From NCBI RefSeq assembly GCF_022581195.2, contig NC_061469.1, forward strand, positions 1,612,001 through 1,676,000: a stretch of 64,000 bases of DNA. The letters are read 5' to 3'. A program made the translations under genes and the position numbers. Shown here piece by piece: positions 12,301 through 25,700 of the stretch. This DNA comes from Helicoverpa zea (taxonomy: Eukaryota; Arthropoda; Insecta; Lepidoptera; Noctuidae). The notes under the pieces are model-generated. The model searched no databases, was not told the origin of the DNA, and saw only the letters and a program-made list of their open reading frames with translations. Every line of letters starts with the position of its first letter. Positions within the stretch are counted from its first letter, which is position 1.

Positions 12301-15300
12301 CCGTCATCTGACGCTTGTAAGATATCGATGTCACAAATTACACACAATATCATACACGTAAAGAGGGCTCGAATTCTTATCGCTCCGTGTCGCTGCGCAA
12401 ACATTTTGCAGTGATGCGTGTATTTGAAAGCGACAATATGGCGGCTCGGAGGCGCGCGCAGGCGTGGTCGCTGACGTCAGAGCATTGGCGGCTTCTGATT
12501 GGACGTTATATGCTGACCGCGCGATTTAACCTTGCGCAACCGTTGCCATGCTGCAGTTAACCAGTTCTGAGAAGCGCGTCGCGGCTTAGTATTATTTTAG
12601 TACGGGACGTGTGGTCACGTGGTGGTTATGGCGACTATGATTGTAGGCAAGGTTAGGAATGTGCGGCGCAGTCTATTCTAGAATCCAATTAAGATGACAT
12701 TGTCCTTTGATGAGCCGTACCCACATAGCATCCGTTCCTAACACTCATTATTCATACTGAGATTTATCTGTAAGATTTAATGTGGGAAAAATTATGAATA
12801 AATCCTTTGTAATATAACATTTTTAGAATTAATTTAATATTTTGCAGAAATACAAAAATTGTACCAGCGTGACTTAGATTCTGATCAAAACCGCAATTAC
12901 TTTTATCTGTTAATGTATGCATGGTTAACGTAACCTTGGTAACAATACATGTAGTTAATGCATTTCCTTGTGTGAGTATAAATAAAATAATCACAGAATC
13001 GTTACGCGGAACATTGAGACTACGTAACATTAACAGTAATATACTGTTTATTGTGAACATTAGTGCTTGAGAGGAAACATTTATTTTAATACCTAGCTTA
13101 AAAACTTAGACCGTTCAGTTTTTAATTCGAATATAAATAAGTCCTCATCTGCCTAGCCTTTTCCCAACTATGTTATGGTCGGCTTCCAGTCAAGTCCAGT
13201 GTTTTACAAGGAGCGACTGCTTATCTGACCTCCTTAACCCAGTTATCCAGGAAACCCTTTGGTAAGACTGGTAACAGCTACAACCGCCAAAGATATTCAA
13301 ATGACAACTGCAGATTCAGTTTTTGCTTTGAATATAAATAATTACATATTAGATGCATATTTACAACTAGCATTTGTCGGTATTATTAGTTCATCAATCA
13401 ATACACTGAATATTCATGACGTCATTAAAATTATTAGACTTTACATTGCAAACGACGTTCATGAATCTAAATAATCTAAAATATGGGTCGTATCGTATCT
13501 TTAAAGATAAATCAAATAACTGTCGGTTAACTATAATATGTTATCTTGTTTACTTGATTTGACAAGAGCTTCCTTTAACTTGATTATCAGCGATTGCTAT
13601 TACGCATGAATGGAGTAATGCAATCAAAAATATAGTTTGCAATAATATGGAGGATTGTATGGTTCAGGGCAGAGGTTGAAACGCAATTTATGTCTAAGTT
13701 ATTGATTACTGAGGAATTTAATCAGAAAATGGTCAAGTGAGATAAGATTTTTTATTTTTGTTTCTTAGGAACAAAAATACGGTCACAGGTAGAACTTAAC
13801 TTTTGTTAAATAAGCACAATAATTATGTACATATAAATAATACTTTTATTTACAAAAACTATTCATTATTTAAATGTAAATTAAATTCATATTTACATAG
13901 ACATACTAGCACAAAAGAAAATTCGATGACAAAAAAAATACTTGTCCGAGCGTAACTAGAAAAGATGGTCACACGACTTTTTCTAACAGTACGAATAAAA
14001 ACGCTTAGTGCGCAACTGTAAAATAAAAGTGAAAATAATACGCGACACACTTTGCGAATCTAATTTTAGACTGACAGACACTATTGCGGTTTCCATTCAT
14101 TGAAAGTTTACAAAGAAAACTTTTTAAGAACGTTCTCGCAAGTCGTGCTTAAAAAATCACAGAAACGTTGTTTTTTTTTTTAATTTATTTATTTAATATA
14201 CATATTAGTAATTAAATTACATTTTTAAATATTAATTGTTTGTGTTATTTTTATATTTTAATTTATACCGACTTCCAAAAAAGGGGGTTCTCAGTTTCAC
14301 CCGTATATTTGTGTGCGATTACTGCAGGGTTACGGTACGGTTTTCAGCACAGTGTTTGTTAAAATTAGGGAAAGGTTTTGAAGTCGGTAAATTTTTTTTT
14401 ACAAAAAAGTTTTCTATTATTTCTCGCAAGAAAATATGGTGAACCTCGTTTGTTACTGATTAATGAATGAAATGGAATCGGTCCACTACGTGCATTGTTC
14501 GATACCGGGCCATAAGTTCAACCAGCCACAAATGCAGTTAAAGTGGACCTTAAATCCTTACTTTAGAGGTCATTTTGCAAAAAATCCTATTCTAATTATT
14601 TTTGCAATAGGTTCAATGTGGGATTTACAGTTTTACTAGCTGCTTTTGTATTGAATGTTAGTGTTATCGATAGGTATAAGTTTACCTAGCAATAGAAATT
14701 GATAAGAATACTTACTTAAAGTTATGGTTGTTATCTAGATTTCGCGAAAGTTCTGAAACCATAGCCGATACTTTAGTTTTCTGCTATCTTTTCCTGTTTT
14801 TCAGCTCATTTTAAACACTGTCAATAACATATTAATACTAGCACTCGCAAAGTCCCTAGTCGCTAGCGGGAAATGAGACCAATCCCCAATCCGTTCCTGT
14901 CCCAAAATCGTGTTTAACTAAGTTGCCAAAGTCCATGAATATAGTGTTAAGTATTGTGTAAGTAATAAAAAAAAATTCTGTATACATATATATATAAATA
15001 TTAAAATAAAAACGTAAATACGCGGTGGACTCACATAGTCTTAAGACTAGACATAAGTTTGTGAGGCCAAGACGGCAAAAAATTATAATTAAATAAAAAA
15101 AAATGTAAATAAAAGCGCGGACCCTCAAGTCTGCGGTAAGGCTTTATTAAAAAAAAAAAAAATAACATATTAAATCATGTTTATTTTTTGTTTACGACGT
15201 CATAGATTTTTTCCAAAACAAGCCCAAGTACTACTGCCAAGAATCCGATTTGCGGTTTAATTATTGCATTGATCAATAACCTTTTGTGGTATCTGGTCCG

Positions 15301-16695
15301 TATCCGGTCGTATCTTTACTTTAGGGTTCCGTATATATTCTCGGTGTGCAAAATTTTTTAACCAATAAGCCTTACGCAGCTGTCATTGCTATTATGTGTT
15401 TACTAATATTTCGGAAATCGTTTCACATAATACTATCGATCCACTACATTTGTTTCCGGACATAAACTGTATTTTCTACATAAGATGGCAAAACTGATGA
15501 TGGCAAAAAAATTTAATCTTCCTCATTAATCCCTATTAGCTGTTAGTGAAACCCTCATAAAAATCAGTTCAGCTATTTTTAAGTCACCGTCACGAATACA
15601 GACAGCGGTTACGGTCTTACTTTTATAAAAAACATAGATTTTTCGATACGGAACCTCTGGCATACAAGTCGTCTTGCACTTGTCAATTTTCCAATCTATA
15701 GTTCGGCCATTCAGAGAATGCGTTCCTGACACGTCGCGATTGAACTGACGACGTAACTTTGCAATGGCGTTGCAGTTACGATAAAAATATTTTTGCTGGT
15801 TGTTTACCGTTTTAACAATTGAGGAGCATTAAAACAACATTATTATATCAATAATCAATGAATGTTATTACGTCGTCAGTTCAATCGCGACGTGTCAGGA
15901 ACGCATTCTCTGAATGGCCGAACTTTAGTCACGATACATCGCCCTTCAAAACGTCCTTTATCAACTGGGTCTAGGTATTTCGGAGGAAAACCATACCGTT
16001 GCGAATAATTACTTACTTTGTATATGTTTTATTAACACCGTGTGCCTTGAACTTTGGATATTCAAACAAGGGTTGCTATTGGAAATTATGTTATAGTAGA
16101 ATTTGGTGTCTGGTTGCCCGGGTAACTGGGTTGGGGAGGGCAGTCGCTCCTTGTAAAGCACTGGTACTCAGCTGCATCCGGTTAGACTGTAAGCCGAACC
16201 CAACATATGTAGTTTTGGAAAAGGCCTGAGATGAATTTGGTAGAACAACTTTGTGGTCATAATAGGGTGTATCATGGATTCTTTTACTTAAACAAACCTT
16301 AATTGTTAATCAACTTGTTAATCATTAGACAACAGTAAGTGCCTATCTATACAAAATCAATTACATGACAAGTCAATCCCCGACAGTAAATATGTATTAT
16401 ATGACGATGTTAGGCGATGTTCAACCAGTCGTTATTCGTCTATTATTTTATGGACAGTCAAACCACTACGTCTATGTAAGTGGTTTTCGTTTTATTGACA
16501 GCTACGCGGTGGCGAAATGTATGAAACCTATTCAGTTTATTGGTGCCCATAGAACTTTCTAGAGATTATCTCCGTTTATCGCTGAAATATTGAATCCGTG
16601 AGACTATACAATTAGAGAAGAAATTAAGCACACACACACACACAAGATAAGAATATAACATGTAAATATATTATATGTAAATATATTATATATAA

Positions 16696-16727
<32 letters not shown>

Positions 16728-19700
16728 GATAAGAATATAACATGTAAATATATTTCAGTTTTATTTTTATTTAGTAATAAGTATAGATTTAATAAAACTA
16801 AACTAGGTAATAATTATAAGTACTGCAAACCTCTCCTACCTCTTTATGCTGTGCCCTACCGGGTCCATATTGTTTCAAATATATTGTTTAAACTTTATAA
16901 AAATACCACCTGTATTACATATGGAACGCAAATAAAGATTTGAATTTGAATTTGAAATTTGAATAAGCTTTACCTTATAACTTAAAGTATCCATAAAATT
17001 AAATGTAAGTAATTTTAATGCATTTAATAATGAAAAAAAAATGTATTGCACCCTAAAATAAGACAAATTATGCAAGCCTTATTTTTTATCGAATGAAAAA
17101 AATCCTGAAGACCTGGACTGACCTCAAATTAGAGTTAATACCATTTTGGCACATACATCCATAAAACTAAACTGACTGCTAATATAGAAATCAAAACTAA
17201 AGAAAAACAGAACTCCAGACAAAACTGTTTAACCGTACACTTTAAACTAGATCAAGCACATACGTCAGTGATGCGTTGACCTCTTATACGCTAGGAACTT
17301 TCCTACCGTCCACTGTCTAGTTACTATGTACCTAGCAATACTTTATTGTTTGTACAATAATGTTCATAAATTAATTCGCGTTTTACGCAGATTGAAACGT
17401 CACTTAGGTAGGCACTATTTTTGTGTTCACACTTAGGTTTAAACATTTAGGCGTGACGTTTTAATTTTGCACAAACAATAGGTACCCATATTTGTTTAAG
17501 ACCCGAGTACGTTCAGCGGGGCCCAGCAGGGCCAAGGCCTGCCGGGGCTGCGGGTTGTTCGAAAGAGATACCGCGGCCCTGGTACATAAAAGGCCTATGA
17601 CGGAACACAACGGTTTTTAGTCAGTAAGAGTCTGACACTCCCTCACCGCTGCTAACCCACAGTGGGAGGGGTCATTTGATGATTTTTGACGTCGTAAAAA
17701 AAAAAAGACCCGAGTACGTATATCGACAACATAAACGTCAGTTTTCTTAAAACAATTGTTTAGTATGAATTTTGACATTCCCTTTTCAAACTAAACAGTT
17801 GTTTTATGACAAACGGACGCTTATATTTTGATTAAAATGGTCCTAAAAAGTTTAAGTCGCACAGTTTTTAGTCCGACGACAGTTTGATCGGGCGCTGGAT
17901 AAGTACGAAGATGTATGGAAGTGTACACGTAACCACAATCAAATATATGAGTTTATGCTCCCTAAGTTTACTCTTTGATTTGCATTATAAATATATTAAC
18001 TTCCTCCTATTTCATTTATCTTAGTATCTTTCTATGCACAAACCTCTAAACACAAGTTACCTACAAGCTACCAAATAAGCCCCTCTCTGTTCTAAGCTCA
18101 AGTGAGGTCAATTAGCATGGCCATACCATAAATATAATGTTCTTCATCAGATTCATTACTTGGACAAAACAAAACATTATCTCATTCGCCTGTCATTTGT
18201 CTAATTTGTTGGAGTCTGTCTCCTGTTGACATCACCAGCTATCTAGACTCTTAATAGGTTTGATAAAAACATATGAACTGTTTTCCCGCGGTGTCACCCG
18301 TGTCCTGTGAAAACGCCTGCTCGTACCGGGATAAAATATAGCTGTACCTTACTCGGGAAAAGAGTAGTTTTTCAACAGTAAAAGAAGTACCTACTTTATA
18401 CATTGTGAAATGCAAATAAATAATATGAATATGAAAGTTTTAAAAACGGTTTAGTAGCTTCGGAGCCTTTAGGGTAGAAACAAACACAAATATGTTTTGT
18501 CTTTATTATAAATATGAGTATAGATAGACCATGCTATGGAACAAACAAGCATTCTAAGTGCTCCACCATTGAATTGAAACCATCTGATACCTGAAATAGT
18601 AACGCTTATCCACAATTCGATATCGTTCTAGAATACCAGCATAAACAGCTGACGATCAGATTATATCGCGATCCCTTCCAGATCGTTCCAGACTATCCAG
18701 TATTCTAATATTAGACATTGAAACTTTCAAGCTTCGGTCTACGCAAGGAAATCGAGATAAATCGTAATGTTATCGATACGTTTATAGAGGATGGTCATGG
18801 TCACTTAACCCTGGATTAACAAGTGCAGATTAACCTTTTCGATTAACCATTCAATGATGTACTATTAAATAATGCCAATTTAGACTAATATTATAAAGCT
18901 GAAGAGTTTGTTGTTCAATGTCAGGCGTAGGTAGGAATCTCAGGAACTACTGGGCCGATTTGAAAAATTCAGCATTAGATAGCTCATTCGTCGAGGAAGG
19001 CTGTAGTGTTGAAGGGTGGGCGTTTTGGGGGCTGCCTTTTTTAAATTTCTGACATTCGAAAAGTGCTGTTTTGCAGCCTAATTTGAAAAAAATACTTTTG
19101 AAAAAATGATTTTATAGGCTACTTTTTATCCAGGTTCGTCTATCGGTTCTCACTGGTGAAACTGCGGGAAAATGACTAGTGTAATAATTCAAATAGATGG
19201 AATAAAGTCGTAAGTGCACTCACAATGTATACGTCATATATTAGAGGCGCGGTTGGCAACGCGGCCTGACCTACTTGGGACCATTGCCAAGTTCATGATT
19301 CGTCATTCTGAACGCAGACATTTTTTTTTAATCTGTGTTACTCAAAAGAAATTAGATATTATGTAATAGTAGGGGAAAAACGATGTTTATTTAGTTTTCT
19401 TTCTACGTTGTTTGGTTGCCACGTTACATTAGAACCATCGATATAATATATGTACTACGTACTAGATAGAACGTTCCGAACAAAAAGCTTGCCACACTGA
19501 AATGCACTGCAGACTTTGCATAGCCCAAAATAGCAAATCAGAGGGATTTTGACACCCGCGTCAGATGGATGTCTATGAAATTACAATTGTAAAATAGAAA
19601 ATAACATATTAAGGTATAAACTTACACATATTAACTATTCGAGAGTCAAGTTAGTAAAATTACACACTGTTCATGCTATTACAGCGTTTGTATATCATAC

Positions 19701-22700
19701 TTTTCATTTATAATTCAATTTTACAAATATACATTAATTTGTTTCACGCCAACTTGAATTATTATAGATTAAGAAAATCCTGCAGAAACAGGTGTGCCAT
19801 AAAACTGGTAGTAGGTAAATGTCAATGAAAACATACAGCTATATTTTATCCCGGTGTGGGCTTCCCCACATTCTTAAAAACTCTAAATATGTTCTGACAT
19901 GTAAGCCATACCTCTCACAAACATCGATATCCATATATTTCATCCAATAACCAACAAGCATCACACTGGAAGTGCATTTTAAGTCTAAGATTTATTATTT
20001 TTAAGAAAAAAAACATCGTAATTAATATTTAAAAAACCTTAAAAATAAGTTCCTGGTTTTAATACATATATTACATGATTTTGAATTCACTTAGATATAA
20101 ACTTTTTGAGTAATGGAGAATGTAGGCAAAATACGAGCGAAAATATTATGTCACTTCTGCAATTTACATCAATGGGGATGACTACATGTCACAATACGTC
20201 AACAAGATGTCAACAGACGACATAAGCGGGTAAATTATTTGTATGGATGTTCTTGTCTATCGTTAGAATATATGTCAATGATTAGAACATATTGACTTTC
20301 TCAATCTATGGTCGATCAAGTTCAAAACTTTCATATTAATGTAATAAAATTAACGTATATTATTTACAGAAATTCACTTATCAAACTAACCACGTAAACG
20401 CAATAAACACTTAAGTATAAACATGAAAACGTGTGAAAATATTTAACAGCATAAGCCGATAAACCGCACTTAAACCTAAGAATTACCATTAGGTTTATAG
20501 CTATAATTAACACTGACTTTACTCGCAGATAATCCTATTTAGAGCGCGCACACTAAAAACTTTTAGTCGGCCGATAGTTGATTTGGGCTCATAAATCGGT
20601 ATGATGATGAATGGAAGTACATACGTAACAACGATCAGGTATTTGTCCGGTATCAGACCGACCAAAAACTTTGATTGAGTTCTTCTTCTTCAATTTAAGA
20701 GCCCAGCTCTTGTCGGTGCAGCTCCTTCCATTTACGCCTATCTAGCGCCAACTCCTGAACTTCCTTATACGTCACAACATTCACCTTCTCTTTAATTTGT
20801 TTCATGTAGCTGTACCTTGGACGACCCCTTCCCCTCTTCCCTTCGACTTTCCCTTCCACGATGTTTTTTATAAAATCGTCGTGACGTATAAGGTGTCCTA
20901 TCATTTTTCCTCTCCTGTTCTCTATGCTATGCAATAGTTGTCTTCTACTCCCTATTCTACTTAATACTTCTTCATTGCTAATTCTTTCCGTCCAACTAAT
21001 TCTCTCCATCCTCCTCCAGCACCACATCTCAAAAGCCTCCAGTCTGCTTATATCCTGCTTAGTCAGTGTCCAAGTTTCACAACCGTACAACGCAATGCTC
21101 CAGATGTATGTCCTTATGAAATTCTTGCGAATGTTTCTATGTATATTATTCTATGATTGAGTTCACAACATTAAAAAAACCTACCACCAGTTTTCAGTTG
21201 GCGGAATAAAAGTTTGTACTGTGTGCGCGCTCTAACATTGACTTTACTCGAAGATAATCCTATTGAACTTACGACTGTTTACGCCTTTAAACCGTAATTA
21301 CAATATTGTGTGAGCAAATTAACGGTTAGTCCACTGCTTATATTGGTGGTATATGTCTTTAATCAACCTAGTTTGTAACTCGCTAGTTTATTGCCACGAA
21401 ATCGCCTGTATTTATACGACAATTTACTTACATTTCTACTGCTAAAATGTCTAAGATTATTATGACTAGATGTTTCTCGCGAATATGTTTAAGCCTAATA
21501 ATATTCTATTCTATAAGGTATAGTAATGATTGGTTTCACCAAAATCCTTTCTCTAGTTTTAAATATTAATTCCGTTCTTACACATCACTATAAATAATAT
21601 TAGTGTGATTACTATCTATGTTTACTTCCATTAGTGCAAAGGAGTCATGAATTACTGCCAGTAGATAGAAACTGTAAATCCTATAAAGCAAGCTAGACTT
21701 TATCTTATTGTTCGCGTACTTAGATTAGCCTAGGAAATTCGCACTCTGTAAATAAGCTTAACACTTATCGATCTAGGTCGAAGTTAATCCTTGTATCTAC
21801 TTGATACACCTATAAAGATAGCATTTCACTTAAGAGCAGTTTGTAGGTTGTTTTGTGTCTCTAACTTTAAGGGAACTATTTCTCTTCATGACTGATTGAC
21901 TTAACCGAACATAAGATTGATGGAGTCTCGAAATAATTATAAAGTTCATCCTTATTGTCCCACTGCAGGGCACAGGTATCTTCTCATACAGAGAAGGAAT
22001 AAGCCTTAATCACTACGCTTGCTCAAGGCGGATTGATGAATCTAGAAGGATTCATAATAAGTTTAGTTTTTGTTTAGCTGTAAGTCCTCCATACTGTATT
22101 AAATAAATAAATAAGCAAAATGTTTCAGCGTTCTGACTTCTTCAGGATTATTATCAGACTAGAAAAGACCCCTCAGTTAAATCGTGACTGTGTGATTAAA
22201 AGTTATTGCTCCTTTATAACCTGATATGAATTTTGCAGCATCATCGTTGGGCGCGGCGATGACGATGCCAATTTGCGGCTTCCTGATCGCCCATTTCGGC
22301 TGGGAGTCAGCCTTCTACTTCACTGGTAATGTAGCATTTATTATGTCAAAAGTGGTTACAATGTACCTTTTTATTGTAACATTAGTATTAGCCTTTATTG
22401 ACAACCTTTTCATTAATGATGATACATGTATCTAGGAGATCTTCTAAGAGCAAAGACAGGCCATTTTCTAGCTACCTTATTATAAAACGAAGTCCTAAGA
22501 AAGTATCAGTTTTAGTACTCGATATAAACCGAACAAAATTAAAGCTCCAACCCAGTACTAAGCCCAGTACTTTTTAAAACCATGTTTTATAATACGATGG
22601 CAGATGTTAAAAAAACAAACTTGAAACGAGAAAATAAATAAGTGGTCGGGCTATGTTAGTGAAACTTCTATCAGTTTTTAATGTTTCAAGTAATTTCCAT

Positions 22701-25700
22701 GAAAGATTGTAGACAGTTTAAACCAGACAGTAGAATGTCTACCGGACACAGTAAGAGCTACTTCAGATTTATAAATACATTAAAATCATAACCACACAAG
22801 TACCTACTAAAGGATCTAATATCTATTCCATTATCAATAACTAGCCGTTGCCCGCGACTTCGTCTGCGTTCTCGTGCATTTAATCGTTCAGTGCTCATCC
22901 CCCGTAGGTGGTAGCGTGATAATATATAGCCTATGTGTTGAACCGGCCCCCAGGTAATAGTCATGCAAAATTTGATTTAAATCCATGCAGTACTTTTTGA
23001 GTTTATCCGGGACAAACATACAGACAAACAGACATACAGACAAAAATTCTAAAAACTACATATTTGGGTTCAGAATCGATTATGGATCACCCCCCAAGTA
23101 TTCTTTTTAAAAAATATTCAATGTACAGTTTTGACTTTCCTATCATTTTATTATATGTATAGATAATATTGATAATATCAGACTTTCCAATGCTGATAGC
23201 TAAATGCTCTCGTTAGTAGCACCAACATTGGAAGTAACTGTTTTCAAAAGGCGTTAGGGAAAGCTTTAAGATATCAAAACGCATTATGATTTTGCAATGT
23301 TTGGAAAATGGTTATAGTAACTGAAGTTGCGGTAGCTGCAATTTTGTCTGAGGAGTGTAGAATTTAGGAATACTAAGAATTTGCAATAATCTGAACTATA
23401 TTGTTGGTAAAGTCGTGGAAAGAGGCTTACTTCGACCATTAAATGCTAGGTAGGTACTTGGAGAGGCTTGTAAAATGATTTTCAGGTTCATGAGTATTAT
23501 GTTATGGCCCTTTAAGAGTACTTAATCAGTACCTGAAAAGATAAACAGAAGTAGGTACCTACTTTCAAATTTTATCACATTGATTAGATTATTGATATGT
23601 CGAGACATCTTTAAACAATTAATGGAACTTCCTTTTGCTAGGTTTTCCCCACAAAAGATAAGTAACTTTAACGGCTAGCATTTTGGGAGCTTATCCCTTA
23701 TGTTTGTTATTATGTTCGTATCCCTCCATTAAGTTGCATGAACGATACAAAGGAGAGGATTGCTAGAGTTTAATGAAATAATTTGTCCTGCATATTTGCT
23801 GAACATCCGCAGTTAAACCAGCCTTCAACATTACCATAGTCATATCAATGAATAGCTTACCTAACTTTCTGTTTCCTCCAGGTATAATCGGCGTGATGTG
23901 GTCAGTAGCATGGTTCGCAGTGGTGTACGACACGCCAGGCCAACACCCTCGCATATCGGAGACTGAGCGCAACTACCTCATGAAGGCGCTGCCTCAGGAT
24001 AACAACAGCAAAGGGGTAGGTTTTTAGAATTTTCTATGATGAATATCTACCTGCTTTATTGACCACTATCTGTTCCCCGCGGTGACTCGGTCAACGGTCT
24101 CGCGGATAGGATATAGCCTATGTTACTAGGGAAAAATGTAGCTTTGCAATCAGTTCAGTAGATTCGGAGACCATAGGGTGAAACAAAAATATTTTTCGTC
24201 TTTATTATATTAGTACAGTCTTAAGTATTTCTGTAATATACTTGTTGTACCATTCAATCGTTTCAAATATGATTAACCTGAATCGTCTTTTTATTTCTTT
24301 TTATCACGAAACTTAGCCAGGAGGCTCGGCCTACACTAGGGTAGGGCTAGACAAAAAAGGTCACTTGAATGTCTTTGGTAGTCGTTACGGTCCTGTCTTA
24401 AAATAAGGATCGGATTGCCCAAGTACGCCAGTTATACTGGAAACCGATCCCAACATAGTTTGGAAAAGTCTGATCAGTTGATACCTTGCCACAAGATATA
24501 ATTTGCTTTCAATTCTCGTCCATATCTCTTGACATAAATTTTCTTTGACGGCCAAACCTGCATGCCAAATTAATTGCACCACATTGAGGAAAAACCCTCA
24601 AATTATTTATGTTCTTATCAGTTCACCAAGGGAATTTTTGGCAATGTACAAGGATGCAAATTAAAATTCGATGTACATGCAAATAATGTAATTGAAGTAC
24701 ATATACAAATGTGCTATTTCAAGGTTTTAGAATTTTTATGTTTGTTATCAGTAGTGGTAATTTTGGTTGTTTTTAAAAGCTTCTAAAAGAACGAGGATCC
24801 TTGCAAAATATGCTATTATGTACTATAAAAGTTCAGAATGTAACTATGCACATTTTGAAATTATGACGTCTATTTTTACTAACTTTAACAGAAACAATTT
24901 TGAATTTGACTTAACAAACCCCTTTTATTTGATGCTGTGGGTACACCATAGAAGCATAAATAGGGCAATACGATATAAATCCAAATAAGAATACATTAAT
25001 TGTCTTGTAAAGAACACAGGTTTTGAATTATTCTGGGTTTTACTAGTCGTGTGGCGATCGTAAATGACAGACAGATCCCCATACGCGATAAAATTAATTT
25101 TCCCCACTGCACGTAGAATGTAGGTATTAAAAGTACTTACCATAAAATATCCAATCTATGAATCACGTAAATTCTACAAATCGCCCAGTTCCCTTACTCG
25201 CTAAACAATAGATGTACGCATTTCAATTCAACAATGTGTGAACATCGCCATAATTTGACGCCATTACAAACGTTAGCTGCACTCGCGCATACATTTAGAT
25301 TTTAGCCAGATTTGCACCGCTTGTTTGTACAATTGGACCGTTTAATGAATGTATGATGTTAAACTGTAATTAAGCGTTTGTTATGTAATGGATTACATGA
25401 ATTTATTAACATTTATTTGTTACGCCAAAAATGTTACTACGTAGCTCTTAGTTTTTATGAAACTCGAACCAGTTAAATATTATTTACTTTTATTAGGTTA
25501 ATTATTATTTGTTTAACAATCGTTAACATAAACATTTGCCGTCTTACCACAAAAACTTTTTAACGTCAGTTTAAGACTTGTCTAAAAAAATGTCAAATTA
25601 TGACGTTGACATATGGTTCATTTTGGAGCCACATTTTTTTTAGACAAGTGTAAAACAGTGGTTAAAGTTTTTGTAGTAAAGCCATTTAACTTTAATAACT

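Larger units (their letters stand above)
12065..22238 (+). other. Intron 3 (10.2 kb), repeat-rich
   Basis: Runs from the phase-1 donor at 12065 to the acceptor ttttgcag before 22239. It contains a promoter-like island (12360-12700), the palindromic MITE at 15700-15924, poly-A retroposons at 14836-15160 and 17513-17704, a compound microsatellite at 16630-16755, and the nested element at 20541-21233. Remaining gaps (for example 13480-14260, 19190-20500 and 21270-21950) are AT-rich and featureless to me. Confidence 0.85.

Noticed and set aside
12628..12652. ATG frame in the intron-3 island as an alternative first exon
   Set aside because: The only nearby donor-like site (aag|gttagg) is weak and out of phase with exon D.
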